Shown here one piece after another: positions 1 to 6,288 of a DNA stretch of 6,288 nt. Positions within the stretch are counted from its first letter, which is position 1. Each line of letters starts with the position of its first letter. Source of the stretch: Flavobacteriaceae bacterium (GTDB taxonomy: Bacteria; Bacteroidota; Bacteroidia; Flavobacteriales; Flavobacteriaceae); assembly GCA_016780435.1 (NCBI GenBank), contig JADHLU010000059.1, positions 1 through 6,288 on the forward strand, in the 5' to 3' direction. Made by a program: the position numbers and the translations under genes. Under the pieces are notes generated by a model. It was not told where the DNA came from and ran no database searches. It saw only the letters and a program-made list of their open reading frames with translations.

Positions 1-1900
1 CTGATGTTGGTTTTTCTACTTCGTAAACTACTTGTTGCACCAGCTTTAGTTGTTCAGGGCGCTCGCCTTGGTATACTTCGATGGCTGCCGGAAAAAAGAT
101 CCAGCTATTTGGGGCAGAGAGTGCACTTATGCAAACCGAATTTACCGCTTGATTATCTTCTAAGGTGATGTCTACTCCGGTGTGAACGGCTTCGAATCCG
201 AGCCAATGGCCATCTTTATGGTCTTTGCTTCCGCGATTGAGGTCGATAAGAGTTGGGGCACCATCACCCACATATTCTCTGTGGGGTTTGGCCAGTAAGC
301 TAATCTCTTTAGGCGTAATGGCGGCCTTTCTAAATGAGGCCTCTGCAATGGGGCTTGCGTTCCAGCCCTTCAGGTGAGATATGGCTCGCACTGTGGTGTT
401 CTGAGTGATTGAAATGGGATCGGTGTATAGGGTACTCGTAGAATCGGGGTCGCTTTGGTCTACAGTGTAATAAATGGCCGCTTCTTTGAAGGTGGCGCGT
501 GCGGCCAATTTGGTTTCTTGCGTAAAGATCGGATGATCGAATTCTAGGGTCGGAGCCGCCAGCGTACTTTTTGGAAAAGTCTCAGAAGCGATATAGCGTA
601 TAGGCGCGTTTGGGTGAGCCTTATTGAAGGCGGCCATGTCGGCTTCTTTAATCTCGGTTTGCGCCAGATAAAGGGCCTCTAGTGAGGGCATATGTTGCAG
701 CTCTGCTAGGGCAGCGACCGTAAGTTTGGTACCGTAAGCGTTAAACGCCTTTAAAAAGGGCAACGTTGAAAGCTTGCTCACCGCCTTATCACCAATGGCC
801 GTTTGGGCTATATCTAGGGTGAGTAGATTCGGAAAGTCGCCTAGATGAGCTGACAGTTCATCGTTCATGCCACTTTGGGCCAGGTCTAGCTCAACGATTT
901 GATCACCGTATTTCTTCAGCAGTTTAAAGTCGCTTGAAGAGAGCTGTTTGACTCCCTTTGCGCTAACGATGAGCATGGGGTGATTCGATGAAACGGGCGT
1001 TACTTTAAAGCCTCTATCGCGAACCTGGGCTAGCCATTTTTCCGGCGCCGGGTCGTATTCTCTTCGCCATCTCTTTAGGGGGTCTTCGTTGCCGGTAAGG
1101 CGTTTTAAGACCTCGGTTATGGGGCCCTCAAGAGACAGAGAGGCAACCGAGCAGTCTTCACAGTATCCGCCTTTTATCCACCAGTCTAAGAGTGTTTTTT
1201 CATCTGCCTGTAATTGGTTTTTGTTTTTTGGGGGCATGTGCAACTTATCGTCGAGATTGAGATGAATGCGGCTTGTTAGGGTGCCCAGGCTATCGGTTGC
1301 TGTGGGAAAAACCGTTCCGTGTTCTCCACCCGCCACTAAACCCGCGAACGAGCTGAGGTCGAGCTCACCTTTGGTTTTTCCGGGTCTATGACACGAAACG
1401 CACTTGGCATCGAGAACCGGCTTTACCAGGTCGGGGTACCATTTGGCTTCTTCGAGCGCCACAGAAGTAACGCTAGTGGTGGTTTCTGTGCTGCCTCCGA
1501 GTAGAAATCCGTCGCCGTGGGTCATAGATCCGCCCAGGTGCCCGGTGATAATCAGCACTATGGTCAACAGGCTGTAAGCGGGCAGATAGAGTTTTGCACC
1601 CCAGGGTTTGGTGGTCTTGCTCAAAAAATACAAGGCTGAGCTGCCCAGAGCAAAGGCAATCCCCAGATTGCGGTGCAACATATAGCTGTCGGCCTCGTAA
1701 GATCCTTGGTCAATAAGAATTAGCCCCGAGATAACAGATAACCAGCTGCTTAAGATAACGGCTATTAAGGTGAACCCTCTAATTGGTTTTGATAGTTGGG
1801 CTTTGGTTAGACTGTGAAAGAGTTCAAGAGAGAATCCGAATAAGAAAATGCCTATCGGAAGGTGTACGAGAACCGGATGAAAGTTTCCAACTATGGTCAA
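1..1900 (-). CDS. Membrane-anchored c-type cytochrome mosaic protein (DUF2231-like / PSCyt1 / LRR / chitobiase-C-like / F5/8-like), 3' end missing
   Basis: I translated 633 codons with no stop; the reading frame runs off base 1. Residues 6-125 hold four hydrophobic helices, opening with HPVLVHLPIG and closing with TGHLGGSMTHG, typical of the DUF2231-like membrane part of Bacteroidota cytochrome proteins. A c-type cytochrome domain follows: CVSCH at 167-171 binds heme covalently, and Met222 in HMPPK is the likely distal ligand. Residues 334-430 form four leucine-rich repeats of about 24 residues. Residues 448-527 resemble the chitobiase/hexosaminidase C-terminal domain (YYTVDQSDPDS). From 533 onward the sequence resembles an F5/8 discoidin-like domain (GHWLGFE, NSWIFFP). 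The expected place is the cytoplasmic membrane, with heme and repeats outside. The only plausible start is TTG at 1900, because an in-frame TAA lies five codons upstream and the next in-frame ATG is residue 74, inside the membrane region. The gene lies 24 bases after the propeller gene. Substrate and redox partner are unknown. Confidence 0.88.
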   Translation of the reverse strand, partial: MTIVGNFHPVLVHLPIGIFLFGFSLELFHSLTKAQLSKPIRGFTLIAVILSSWLSVISGLILIDQGSYEADSYMLHRNLGIAFALGSSALYFLSKTTKPWGAKLYLPAYSLLTIVLIITGHLGGSMTHGDGFLLGGSTETTTSVTSVALEEAKWYPDLVKPVLDAKCVSCHRPGKTKGELDLSSFAGLVAGGEHGTVFPTATDSLGTLTSRIHLNLDDKLHMPPKNKNQLQADEKTLLDWWIKGGYCEDCSVASLSLEGPITEVLKRLTGNEDPLKRWRREYDPAPEKWLAQVRDRGFKVTPVSSNHPMLIVSAKGVKQLSSSDFKLLKKYGDQIVELDLAQSGMNDELSAHLGDFPNLLTLDIAQTAIGDKAVSKLSTLPFLKAFNAYGTKLTVAALAELQHMPSLEALYLAQTEIKEADMAAFNKAHPNAPIRYIASETFPKSTLAAPTLEFDHPIFTQETKLAARATFKEAAIYYTVDQSDPDSTSTLYTDPISITQNTTVRAISHLKGWNASPIAEASFRKAAITPKEISLLAKPHREYVGDGAPTLIDLNRGSKDHKDGHWLGFEAVHTGVDITLEDNQAVNSVCISALSAPNSWIFFPAAIEVYQGERPEQLKLVQQVVYEVEKPTS

Positions 1901-1924
1901 GGTCTTTGCATTTTACAGAGTTGC
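1897..1924 (-). promoter_or_regulatory. Junction and start region of the cytochrome gene: TTG start overlapped by a four-codon ATG mini-ORF
   Basis: The 24 bases between the propeller stop (TAA, 1927-1925) and the TTG at 1900 hold no Shine-Dalgarno sequence. An ATG at 1911-1909 opens a four-codon frame (M-Q-R-P, stop TGA at 1899-1897) whose stop overlaps the TTG start in the string TTGA. This could allow stop-restart coupling. It could equally mark a one-base indel, since one extra T would fuse the ATG in frame with the DUF2231-like sequence. Confidence 0.5.
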
Positions 1925-2959
1925 TTAAACACGTACCAACTTTATGGGATAGGTTTTTCCTGCGTTCCACTGGCAGACGTACAGGTTTTCGTCGCTGTCT
2001 ACGCACACGTCGTGGGGGTGCTTAAATAGGGGCTGCTCTTGGCGCATAGGGTTTAGGTTTCCGTCTGAATCGTAGTCTGGGGCTATTCCTCCCGGAGCCG
2101 ACACTAATCGGTTGTTTTCATCAAGCACCGAAATAAAGCCGGTGTTGGGCGATTTGTCTCCAGACCATATCGTGGCGAGATAGACCTCTTTGCCGTGTAT
2201 TACTGGCCGGCAGATGTAGGCTCCGGGAAGCTCGAATTTTTCGATAAAAGTTCCGTCTAGGCTAAAGCGCTTCAAAATGTTTTGCTCGCGCTCGGTAATC
2301 AAGAGCGTCGTTTGACCTGAGCGCTGATCGATGCAGATGCCATGCGCATTTAGAAACAGATGGTCTTCGGTGCCGCGTCCGCCAAATACGTTGAGCAACT
2401 CGCCTTTAGCGTTGTAGTGCAGAATGTATTGAGATCCGTATCCGTCGGCCACATACACATCGCCGTTTGGAGCCACGCAGCTTTCGGTCGGAATATAGGC
2501 CTCGGGCTTGTCGTACTGTTCTAGTTCTGCCGGAAATTCAAACACATGCACCACGCGACCGTCGAGGGTAGTCTTGATGACTTCGTGCCGATTGTTGTCG
2601 CAGATGTACAGAAATTCGGTTCCGTTTTCGTCGTGTATACTGAGCCCGTGTCCGCCAGGGTACTCACTGCCCCAGCTGTCAAGCAGTTTGCCCGATCGAT
2701 CGTAAATCAGCACATTGTTTTTAGTCTCATTGGTGATCATGAAAATGCGCCCTTTTCGGTCTTGCACCATTTCGTGACAGTCGTTTACCGGATGCTGGGT
2801 AGGGTCTAATGCACCCCATTCAAAATCTACCTTATACTTGAAATCGCCGTGACCGATGATGGTTTCTTGGGCTCTTTTAAAGTCGGCATAGGTCCATGAG
2901 CTCAACGAAACGCCAAGCATACCGGCCGCTGTAGTTTTCATAAAGTCTTTGCGATTCAT
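1925..2959 (-). CDS. Exported six-bladed NHL-type beta-propeller protein
   Basis: This is a complete 344-residue protein. Residues 1-25 look like an export signal: NRKDFMK, a hydrophobic stretch, then a possible cleavage after TYA. The start resembles a twin-arginine motif but has RK in place of RR. Six repeating blade units follow, at about 61-97, 103-142, 155-194, 202-244, 248-290 and 311-344. Each pairs a conserved opening (CHEM, GHGL, AHGI, HPHDV) with a strand such as GDVYVADG or ENLYVCQW and a closing turn such as DRSGKLLDSWG. This is the NHL/six-bladed propeller pattern, a fold shared with peptidyl-alpha-hydroxyglycine alpha-amidating lyase. Proteins of this type often sit beside DUF1501 genes; their role there is not established. 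It probably acts in the periplasm as scaffold, ligand binder or lyase-like enzyme. The ATG at 2959 is preceded by an A-rich leader without a Shine-Dalgarno sequence, and the export signal right after it supports this start. Confidence 0.88.
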   Translation of the reverse strand: MNRKDFMKTTAAGMLGVSLSSWTYADFKRAQETIIGHGDFKYKVDFEWGALDPTQHPVNDCHEMVQDRKGRIFMITNETKNNVLIYDRSGKLLDSWGSEYPGGHGLSIHDENGTEFLYICDNNRHEVIKTTLDGRVVHVFEFPAELEQYDKPEAYIPTESCVAPNGDVYVADGYGSQYILHYNAKGELLNVFGGRGTEDHLFLNAHGICIDQRSGQTTLLITEREQNILKRFSLDGTFIEKFELPGAYICRPVIHGKEVYLATIWSGDKSPNTGFISVLDENNRLVSAPGGIAPDYDSDGNLNPMRQEQPLFKHPHDVCVDSDENLYVCQWNAGKTYPIKLVRV

Positions 2960-2980
2960 AGGTTGGTTTTTGATTAGCGT
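2960..2980 (-). other. 21-base intergenic junction, DUF1501 to propeller gene
   Basis: The stop of the DUF1501 gene (TAA, 2983-2981) and the ATG of the propeller gene are 21 bases apart. The spacer is A-rich (it contains ATCAAAAACC) and has no GGAGG-like sequence. It is too short for a separate terminator and promoter, which supports co-transcription. A-rich leaders without a Shine-Dalgarno sequence are typical of Bacteroidota. Confidence 0.6.
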
Positions 2981-4483
2981 TTAACTGAGTATGTCGTGAA
3001 CCACATGACCTTCGACATCGGTAAGCCTGAATCTGCGCCCTTGGTATTTGTAGGTGAATTTTTCGTGGTCAATACCGAGCAGATGCAACATCGTGGCTTG
3101 AAAATCGTGCACGTGAACCGGATTCTCTACTATGTTGTAACCGAAATCATCCGTTTTTCCGTACAGCCCTGGTTTGATACCGCCACCGGCCATATAGATG
3201 CTAAAGCAGCGCGGATGGTGGTCGCGCCCATAGTTGTCGGCGGTAAGTGTTCCTTGTGAATAATTGGTGCGCCCGAATTCTCCGCCCCATACGACAAGGG
3301 TGTCTTCTAGAAGACCGCGTTGTTTCAAATCCATGATAAGTGCTGCAGAAGCCTGATCTACGTCTTTGGCTTGACGAGCTATGGCCGACGGTAAGCTATC
3401 GTGTTGATCCCAGCCCATGTGGTACAGCTGAATAAAGCGCACATCTTTCTCAGCCAATCGGCGGGCTAGTAGACAGTTGGCCGCGAAGGTTCCAGGAATC
3501 TTGGCGTCGGCCCCGTACATTTTGTAGATGTAATCGGGCTCGTTTGCCGTATCCATAACGTCGGGCACCGATGTCTGCATTTTATAGGCCATCTCGTATT
3601 GGGCAATGCGGCTTTGTATCTCTGGATCGCCGAAGTCGTTGTAGGCCGATTCGTTCAATTCGGCGATGTGATCAAGCATGCTGCGCTTGACACTTTTGTT
3701 CATTCCTTCTGGATCGTTGAGGTATAGAACCGGATCTTTTGCGGCTCTGAATTGAACTCCTTGATGCAGTGAATGCAAAAAGCCATTTCCCCAGAGACGG
3801 GTATAGAGGGGTTGTGATAATGGACGACCGGTACCTCTAGAGAGCATAACCGTAAATGCCGGCAGGTTTTCATTTTCGCTACCTAAACCATACGAAAGCC
3901 ATGAGCCTATGCTGGGTCTTCCGGGTTGCTGTGAGCCGGTCTGAAAAAAGGTTACCGCCGGATCGTGGTTGATGGCCTCTGTGTGCATAGAGTTGATCAC
4001 GCAAATATCGTCGGCCACCTTGGCGGTGTACGGCAAGATGTCGCTGATCCAGGCCGGATTATTTCCGTATTGCTTGAACCCAAATTGAGATCCAACCAGC
4101 GGAAATGTGTTTTGTCCTGAAGTCATGCCCGTAAGTCGCTGGCCTTTGCGTACCGAGTCGGGAAGGTCTTCTCCGCGCCGCTGATTCAGCAGAGGTTTAT
4201 AATCGAATAGCTCGAGCTGTGAAGGCCCACCGCTTTGAAAAAGATAGATGACCCGTTTCACTTTAGCCGGATGATGCAGCCCGTCTAGAATTCCTTTTAC
4301 GGTAGCTGATTTAGAAGCTGCCCCAGAACCTGCCCCTGTAATTAAAGGACTGCTTTGCTCTAAAAAAGAGCTGCCTAATAGTGAAGCCAATCCTACTCCG
4401 CCAATACCCATTGCTGATTTTCCTAAAAAGGATCTGCGATTGAGCAGCAAGGCGCGTTCGTCTATAATTTTCTTTTCGCTCAT
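2981..4483 (-). CDS. DUF1501 family protein, Tat-exported, alkaline phosphatase/sulfatase-like fold
   Basis: This is a complete 500-residue protein, a little longer than the usual 400-480 of the family. A clear twin-arginine signal lies at 15-22 (NRRSFLGK), followed by a Gly/Ala/Leu-rich hydrophobic stretch to about 41, so it is expected to be exported folded. The DUF1501 domain opens at 77-97 with RVIYLFQSGGPSQLELFD. Further family signatures are NSMHTEAINHDP (164-175), HMGWDQH (355-361), WGGEFGRT (399-406) and GRDHHPRCFS (419-428). The Asp/His/Glu residues in these motifs occupy places where related alkaline phosphatase-superfamily enzymes bind metal. The family has no settled substrate, so phosphatase or sulfatase activity should not be assumed. 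The start is fixed by the Tat signal and by its position one base after the stop of the PSD1 gene. That spacing suggests translational coupling, and the two families are habitual neighbours, probably working together. Confidence 0.95.
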   Translation of the reverse strand: MSEKKIIDERALLLNRRSFLGKSAMGIGGVGLASLLGSSFLEQSSPLITGAGSGAASKSATVKGILDGLHHPAKVKRVIYLFQSGGPSQLELFDYKPLLNQRRGEDLPDSVRKGQRLTGMTSGQNTFPLVGSQFGFKQYGNNPAWISDILPYTAKVADDICVINSMHTEAINHDPAVTFFQTGSQQPGRPSIGSWLSYGLGSENENLPAFTVMLSRGTGRPLSQPLYTRLWGNGFLHSLHQGVQFRAAKDPVLYLNDPEGMNKSVKRSMLDHIAELNESAYNDFGDPEIQSRIAQYEMAYKMQTSVPDVMDTANEPDYIYKMYGADAKIPGTFAANCLLARRLAEKDVRFIQLYHMGWDQHDSLPSAIARQAKDVDQASAALIMDLKQRGLLEDTLVVWGGEFGRTNYSQGTLTADNYGRDHHPRCFSIYMAGGGIKPGLYGKTDDFGYNIVENPVHVHDFQATMLHLLGIDHEKFTYKYQGRRFRLTDVEGHVVHDILS

Positions 4484-4487
4484 ACTA
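4484..4487 (-). other. One-base gap between PSD1 stop and DUF1501 start
   Basis: The PSD1 gene ends in TAG (4487-4485). One T follows at 4484, and then the ATG of the DUF1501 gene at 4483. The end of the PSD1 frame just upstream shows no Shine-Dalgarno sequence, so ribosomes that have just terminated probably initiate the next gene. This implies matched expression of the two proteins. Confidence 0.6.
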
Positions 4488-6288
4488 GCTTCGGGTTATA
4501 GTTTGATCGAGATTCAACAGGGTATGGGCTGTGAGGGCCAGGGCGGTAAAGCTTTCGCTTTGCATCGAAGACTCAACTACAGCATTTCCTATGGTCAAGT
4601 AAGCCTCTGAATCTACCTCTTCGCGCACCACCTGATCGAGCATTTCGCTGTATAAGTCCTCGAGCTGAGCTTGATTTGATTGATCGGGTAAGCTTCCGGT
4701 AGTGGCCATATAGAGATAGGCTAACTGATCTTGAAGGGTGTTATTCTTCTTGAGGCTTTGTTGCGCCAGCCCTCTTGCTGCTTCAATGATCTGCGGATCG
4801 TTTAACAACACAAGCGCCTGAAGCGGAGTATTGGTTTGTGGAGTTTTAACTGTGCATAAATCTCTAGAGGAGGCATCAAAACTGAGCATGCTCGGAGGAG
4901 GAACCGTGCGCTTCCAAAAGGTGTATAGGCTTTTTCTGTAGAGTTCACTTCCGCTTCCCTGCACGTATCGGGCGGTACTACCGCCGCCGCCACCGGTTGT
5001 TTCTTTCCACAAACCATCGGGCTGATAGGGTTTTACGCTGGGGCCTCCGACTTCTTTCACTAGAAGCCCGCTCATTGCCAGAGCCTGGTCTCGAATCACT
5101 TCAGCAGAGAGCCTCAAGCGCGGTGCCCGAGAGAGCCATTTATTTTCGGGGTCGATCTCCAATTTTTCAGGAGTCAGCTTGCTCGATTGCTTATAGGTGT
5201 CTGAATGAACGATTAACGAAATTAGAGCATTGGTGTCCCAAGCCTTTTCTCTGAACGTAATGGCCAAATAATCGAGTAATTCAGGATGTGTTGGCAGGCT
5301 ACCCTGATTGCCAAAGTCATCACTCGTTGACACCAGACCTACGCCAAAAAAGCGCTGCCACAAACGATTTACCGCCACGCGAGCAGTAAGCGGATTCTTT
5401 TCATCAAAAAGCCATTTGGCCAGACCTAATCGGTTTTTTGGTAGTTCATCAGAAAACTCAAGCACCCGACCGGGAGTTCCTGGAAGCACCTTTTCGGTGG
5501 GTTGATTGTAGACGCCTCTGTTTAAGATATAAGTATCTCTCGGGGCCGACATGTCTTTCATGACCATCACGTCAATAGTCTTGACTTTCTGGTCTGCTGT
5601 ATTTTCGGGTGCGTTGACAAAGGCAAGCACGCCTTCAATGTCTTCTTGGGTAAGCGATAGATAAGGGGCCGGAATCTCGTTTTTGTCAGAAACGAGTCCT
5701 TTTTCATCGAGGTTGTTAAAGAAACTAAAGAGTTCAAAGTGCTCTTCTTGGGAGATCGGATCGTATTTGTGGTCGTGGCAGCGCGCGCATTCCATGGTAA
5801 GGCCAAGAAAAGCCGTTGAAAAGGTGTTGGTGCGGTCTTCGACATATTCAACGCGGTATTCCTCTGGGATCACTCCGCCTTCATGCGTGATTTTGTGGTT
5901 ACGGTTAAATCCGGTCGCCAAAATCTGTTCTTTGGTGGCGTTAGGGAGAAGGTCACCAGCTAGTTGATAGGTAACGAACTTATCGTAAGGCATATTTTCT
6001 TGAAACGCATGAATTACCCAATCGCGCCAGGGCCACATGATGCGCTCAAAATCGTCTTGATAGCCGTGGGTGTCGGCATAGCGCGCTATACTCATCCACT
6101 CTGCCGCCATATGCTCGGCGTGATCAACAGAAGCTAAAAGTCGATTAACTACTTTAGTGTAGGCCTCTGGCGAATCGTCTGCTAAAAAGTTATTGAGCGC
6201 TTCAGGGCTTGGCGGAAGCCCAGTTAAATCTAGAGTGACCCGACGCAGCAGTTGGGCCTTTTCTGCTTCAGGAGATGCTGATAGCCCC
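4485..6288 (-). CDS. PSD1-type protein with DUF1549 and DUF1553 domains, 5' end missing
   Basis: The frame stays open to base 6288, so the N-terminus lies outside the window; 600 residues are visible. The first ATG seen (6110) is internal, because the 59 codons above it already read as DUF1549 sequence ([17 protein letters not shown]). DUF1549 covers about visible residues 15-195, including [18 protein letters not shown] and [11 protein letters not shown] (CxxCH from 167). A short linker with the common [10 protein letters not shown] motif leads to DUF1553 (about 282-590), which holds [25 protein letters not shown] and [12 protein letters not shown]. Family members usually begin with a signal peptide and a PSCyt1 cytochrome domain and total roughly 900-1100 residues; that part would lie upstream. 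The linker is too short for the LamG-like insertion some relatives carry. The protein is presumably exported and partners with DUF1501; its reaction is unknown. A run of five glycines before ARYVQGSG looks like a flexible loop. Confidence 0.94.
   Translation of the reverse strand, partial: GLSASPEAEKAQLLRRVTLDLTGLPPSPEALNNFLADDSPEAYTKVVNRLLASVDHAEHMAAEWMSIARYADTHGYQDDFERIMWPWRDWVIHAFQENMPYDKFVTYQLAGDLLPNATKEQILATGFNRNHKITHEGGVIPEEYRVEYVEDRTNTFSTAFLGLTMECARCHDHKYDPISQEEHFELFSFFNNLDEKGLVSDKNEIPAPYLSLTQEDIEGVLAFVNAPENTADQKVKTIDVMVMKDMSAPRDTYILNRGVYNQPTEKVLPGTPGRVLEFSDELPKNRLGLAKWLFDEKNPLTARVAVNRLWQRFFGVGLVSTSDDFGNQGSLPTHPELLDYLAITFREKAWDTNALISLIVHSDTYKQSSKLTPEKLEIDPENKWLSRAPRLRLSAEVIRDQALAMSGLLVKEVGGPSVKPYQPDGLWKETTGGGGGSTARYVQGSGSELYRKSLYTFWKRTVPPPSMLSFDASSRDLCTVKTPQTNTPLQALVLLNDPQIIEAARGLAQQSLKKNNTLQDQLAYLYMATTGSLPDQSNQAQLEDLYSEMLDQVVREEVDSEAYLTIGNAVVESSMQSESFTALALTAHTLLNLDQTITRS

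Noticed and set aside
1824..2006. Minus-strand 60-codon frame spanning the junction of propeller and cytochrome genes
   Set aside because: It overlaps the end of the propeller gene and the DUF2231-like start in another frame. Both of those frames carry clear family motifs, whereas this one shows none.
1783..2025. Plus-strand open frame of 80 codons across the propeller/cytochrome junction
   Set aside because: It lies antisense to two well-supported genes, its translation is Arg-rich without recognisable domains, and it has no ribosome-binding context.
2996..3259. Plus-strand 87-codon frame opposite the DUF1501 C-terminus
   Set aside because: It is antisense to the strongly conserved GRDHHPRCFS to C-terminal region, so it is explained by the codon pattern of the real gene.
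4979..4995. GC-rich CCGCCGCCGCC run as a possible structured element or repeat
   Set aside because: It simply encodes a glycine run in a loop of DUF1553 and has no inverted partner or extended repeat.
5567..5967. Overlapping 94-codon frames on both strands within the DUF1549 region
   Set aside because: They are shadows of the conserved PSD1 frame, which reads continuously through motifs such as [11 protein letters not shown] and CARCHDHK.
4485..6110. A complete 541-residue gene starting at the ATG at 6110
   Set aside because: The same frame stays open to the window edge and the upstream 59 codons encode typical DUF1549 sequence, so the ATG is an internal methionine.

Overview
The window is almost entirely coding. 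Four genes lie head to tail on the minus strand, so it reads from high to low coordinates, with gaps of only 1, 21 and 24 bases. This looks like the interior of one operon. Both ends are cut: the first gene starts beyond base 6288 and the last ends beyond base 1. No promoter, terminator, RNA gene, mobile element, repeat array or CRISPR is visible.

In order of transcription the genes are: (1) the C-terminal 600 residues of a PSD1-type protein (DUF1549 then DUF1553), a family that usually begins with a Planctomycete-type cytochrome c domain; (2) a complete DUF1501 protein of the alkaline phosphatase/sulfatase fold, with a clear twin-arginine signal; (3) a complete six-bladed NHL-type beta-propeller with an export signal; (4) most of a large mosaic protein: four DUF2231-like membrane helices, a c-type heme domain (CVSCH), four leucine-rich repeats, a chitobiase/hexosaminidase C-terminal-like domain and an F5/8 (discoidin)-like domain. 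Gene 4 has no ATG and appears to start at TTG.

The DUF1501 plus DUF1549/DUF1553 pair is abundant in Planctomycetota, Verrucomicrobiota and Bacteroidota, and its biochemical role is unsettled. The absence of Shine-Dalgarno sequences, the A-rich leader before the propeller gene, the roughly balanced base composition and the pairing with a DUF2231-cytochrome-repeat protein favour Bacteroidota. This is an inference from family knowledge; no taxonomic marker gene is present.

All four products appear to be exported or membrane-anchored. A reasonable working model, not proven, is a cell-envelope redox system acting on a glycan or similar polymer: DUF1501 and PSD1 as enzyme-like components, the propeller as scaffold or metal-dependent partner, and the mosaic protein as an electron conduit with sugar-binding-like domains. 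The points most worth following up are the mosaic architecture, its membrane histidines and extra CxxC, its odd start, and the near-Tat RK signal of the propeller.
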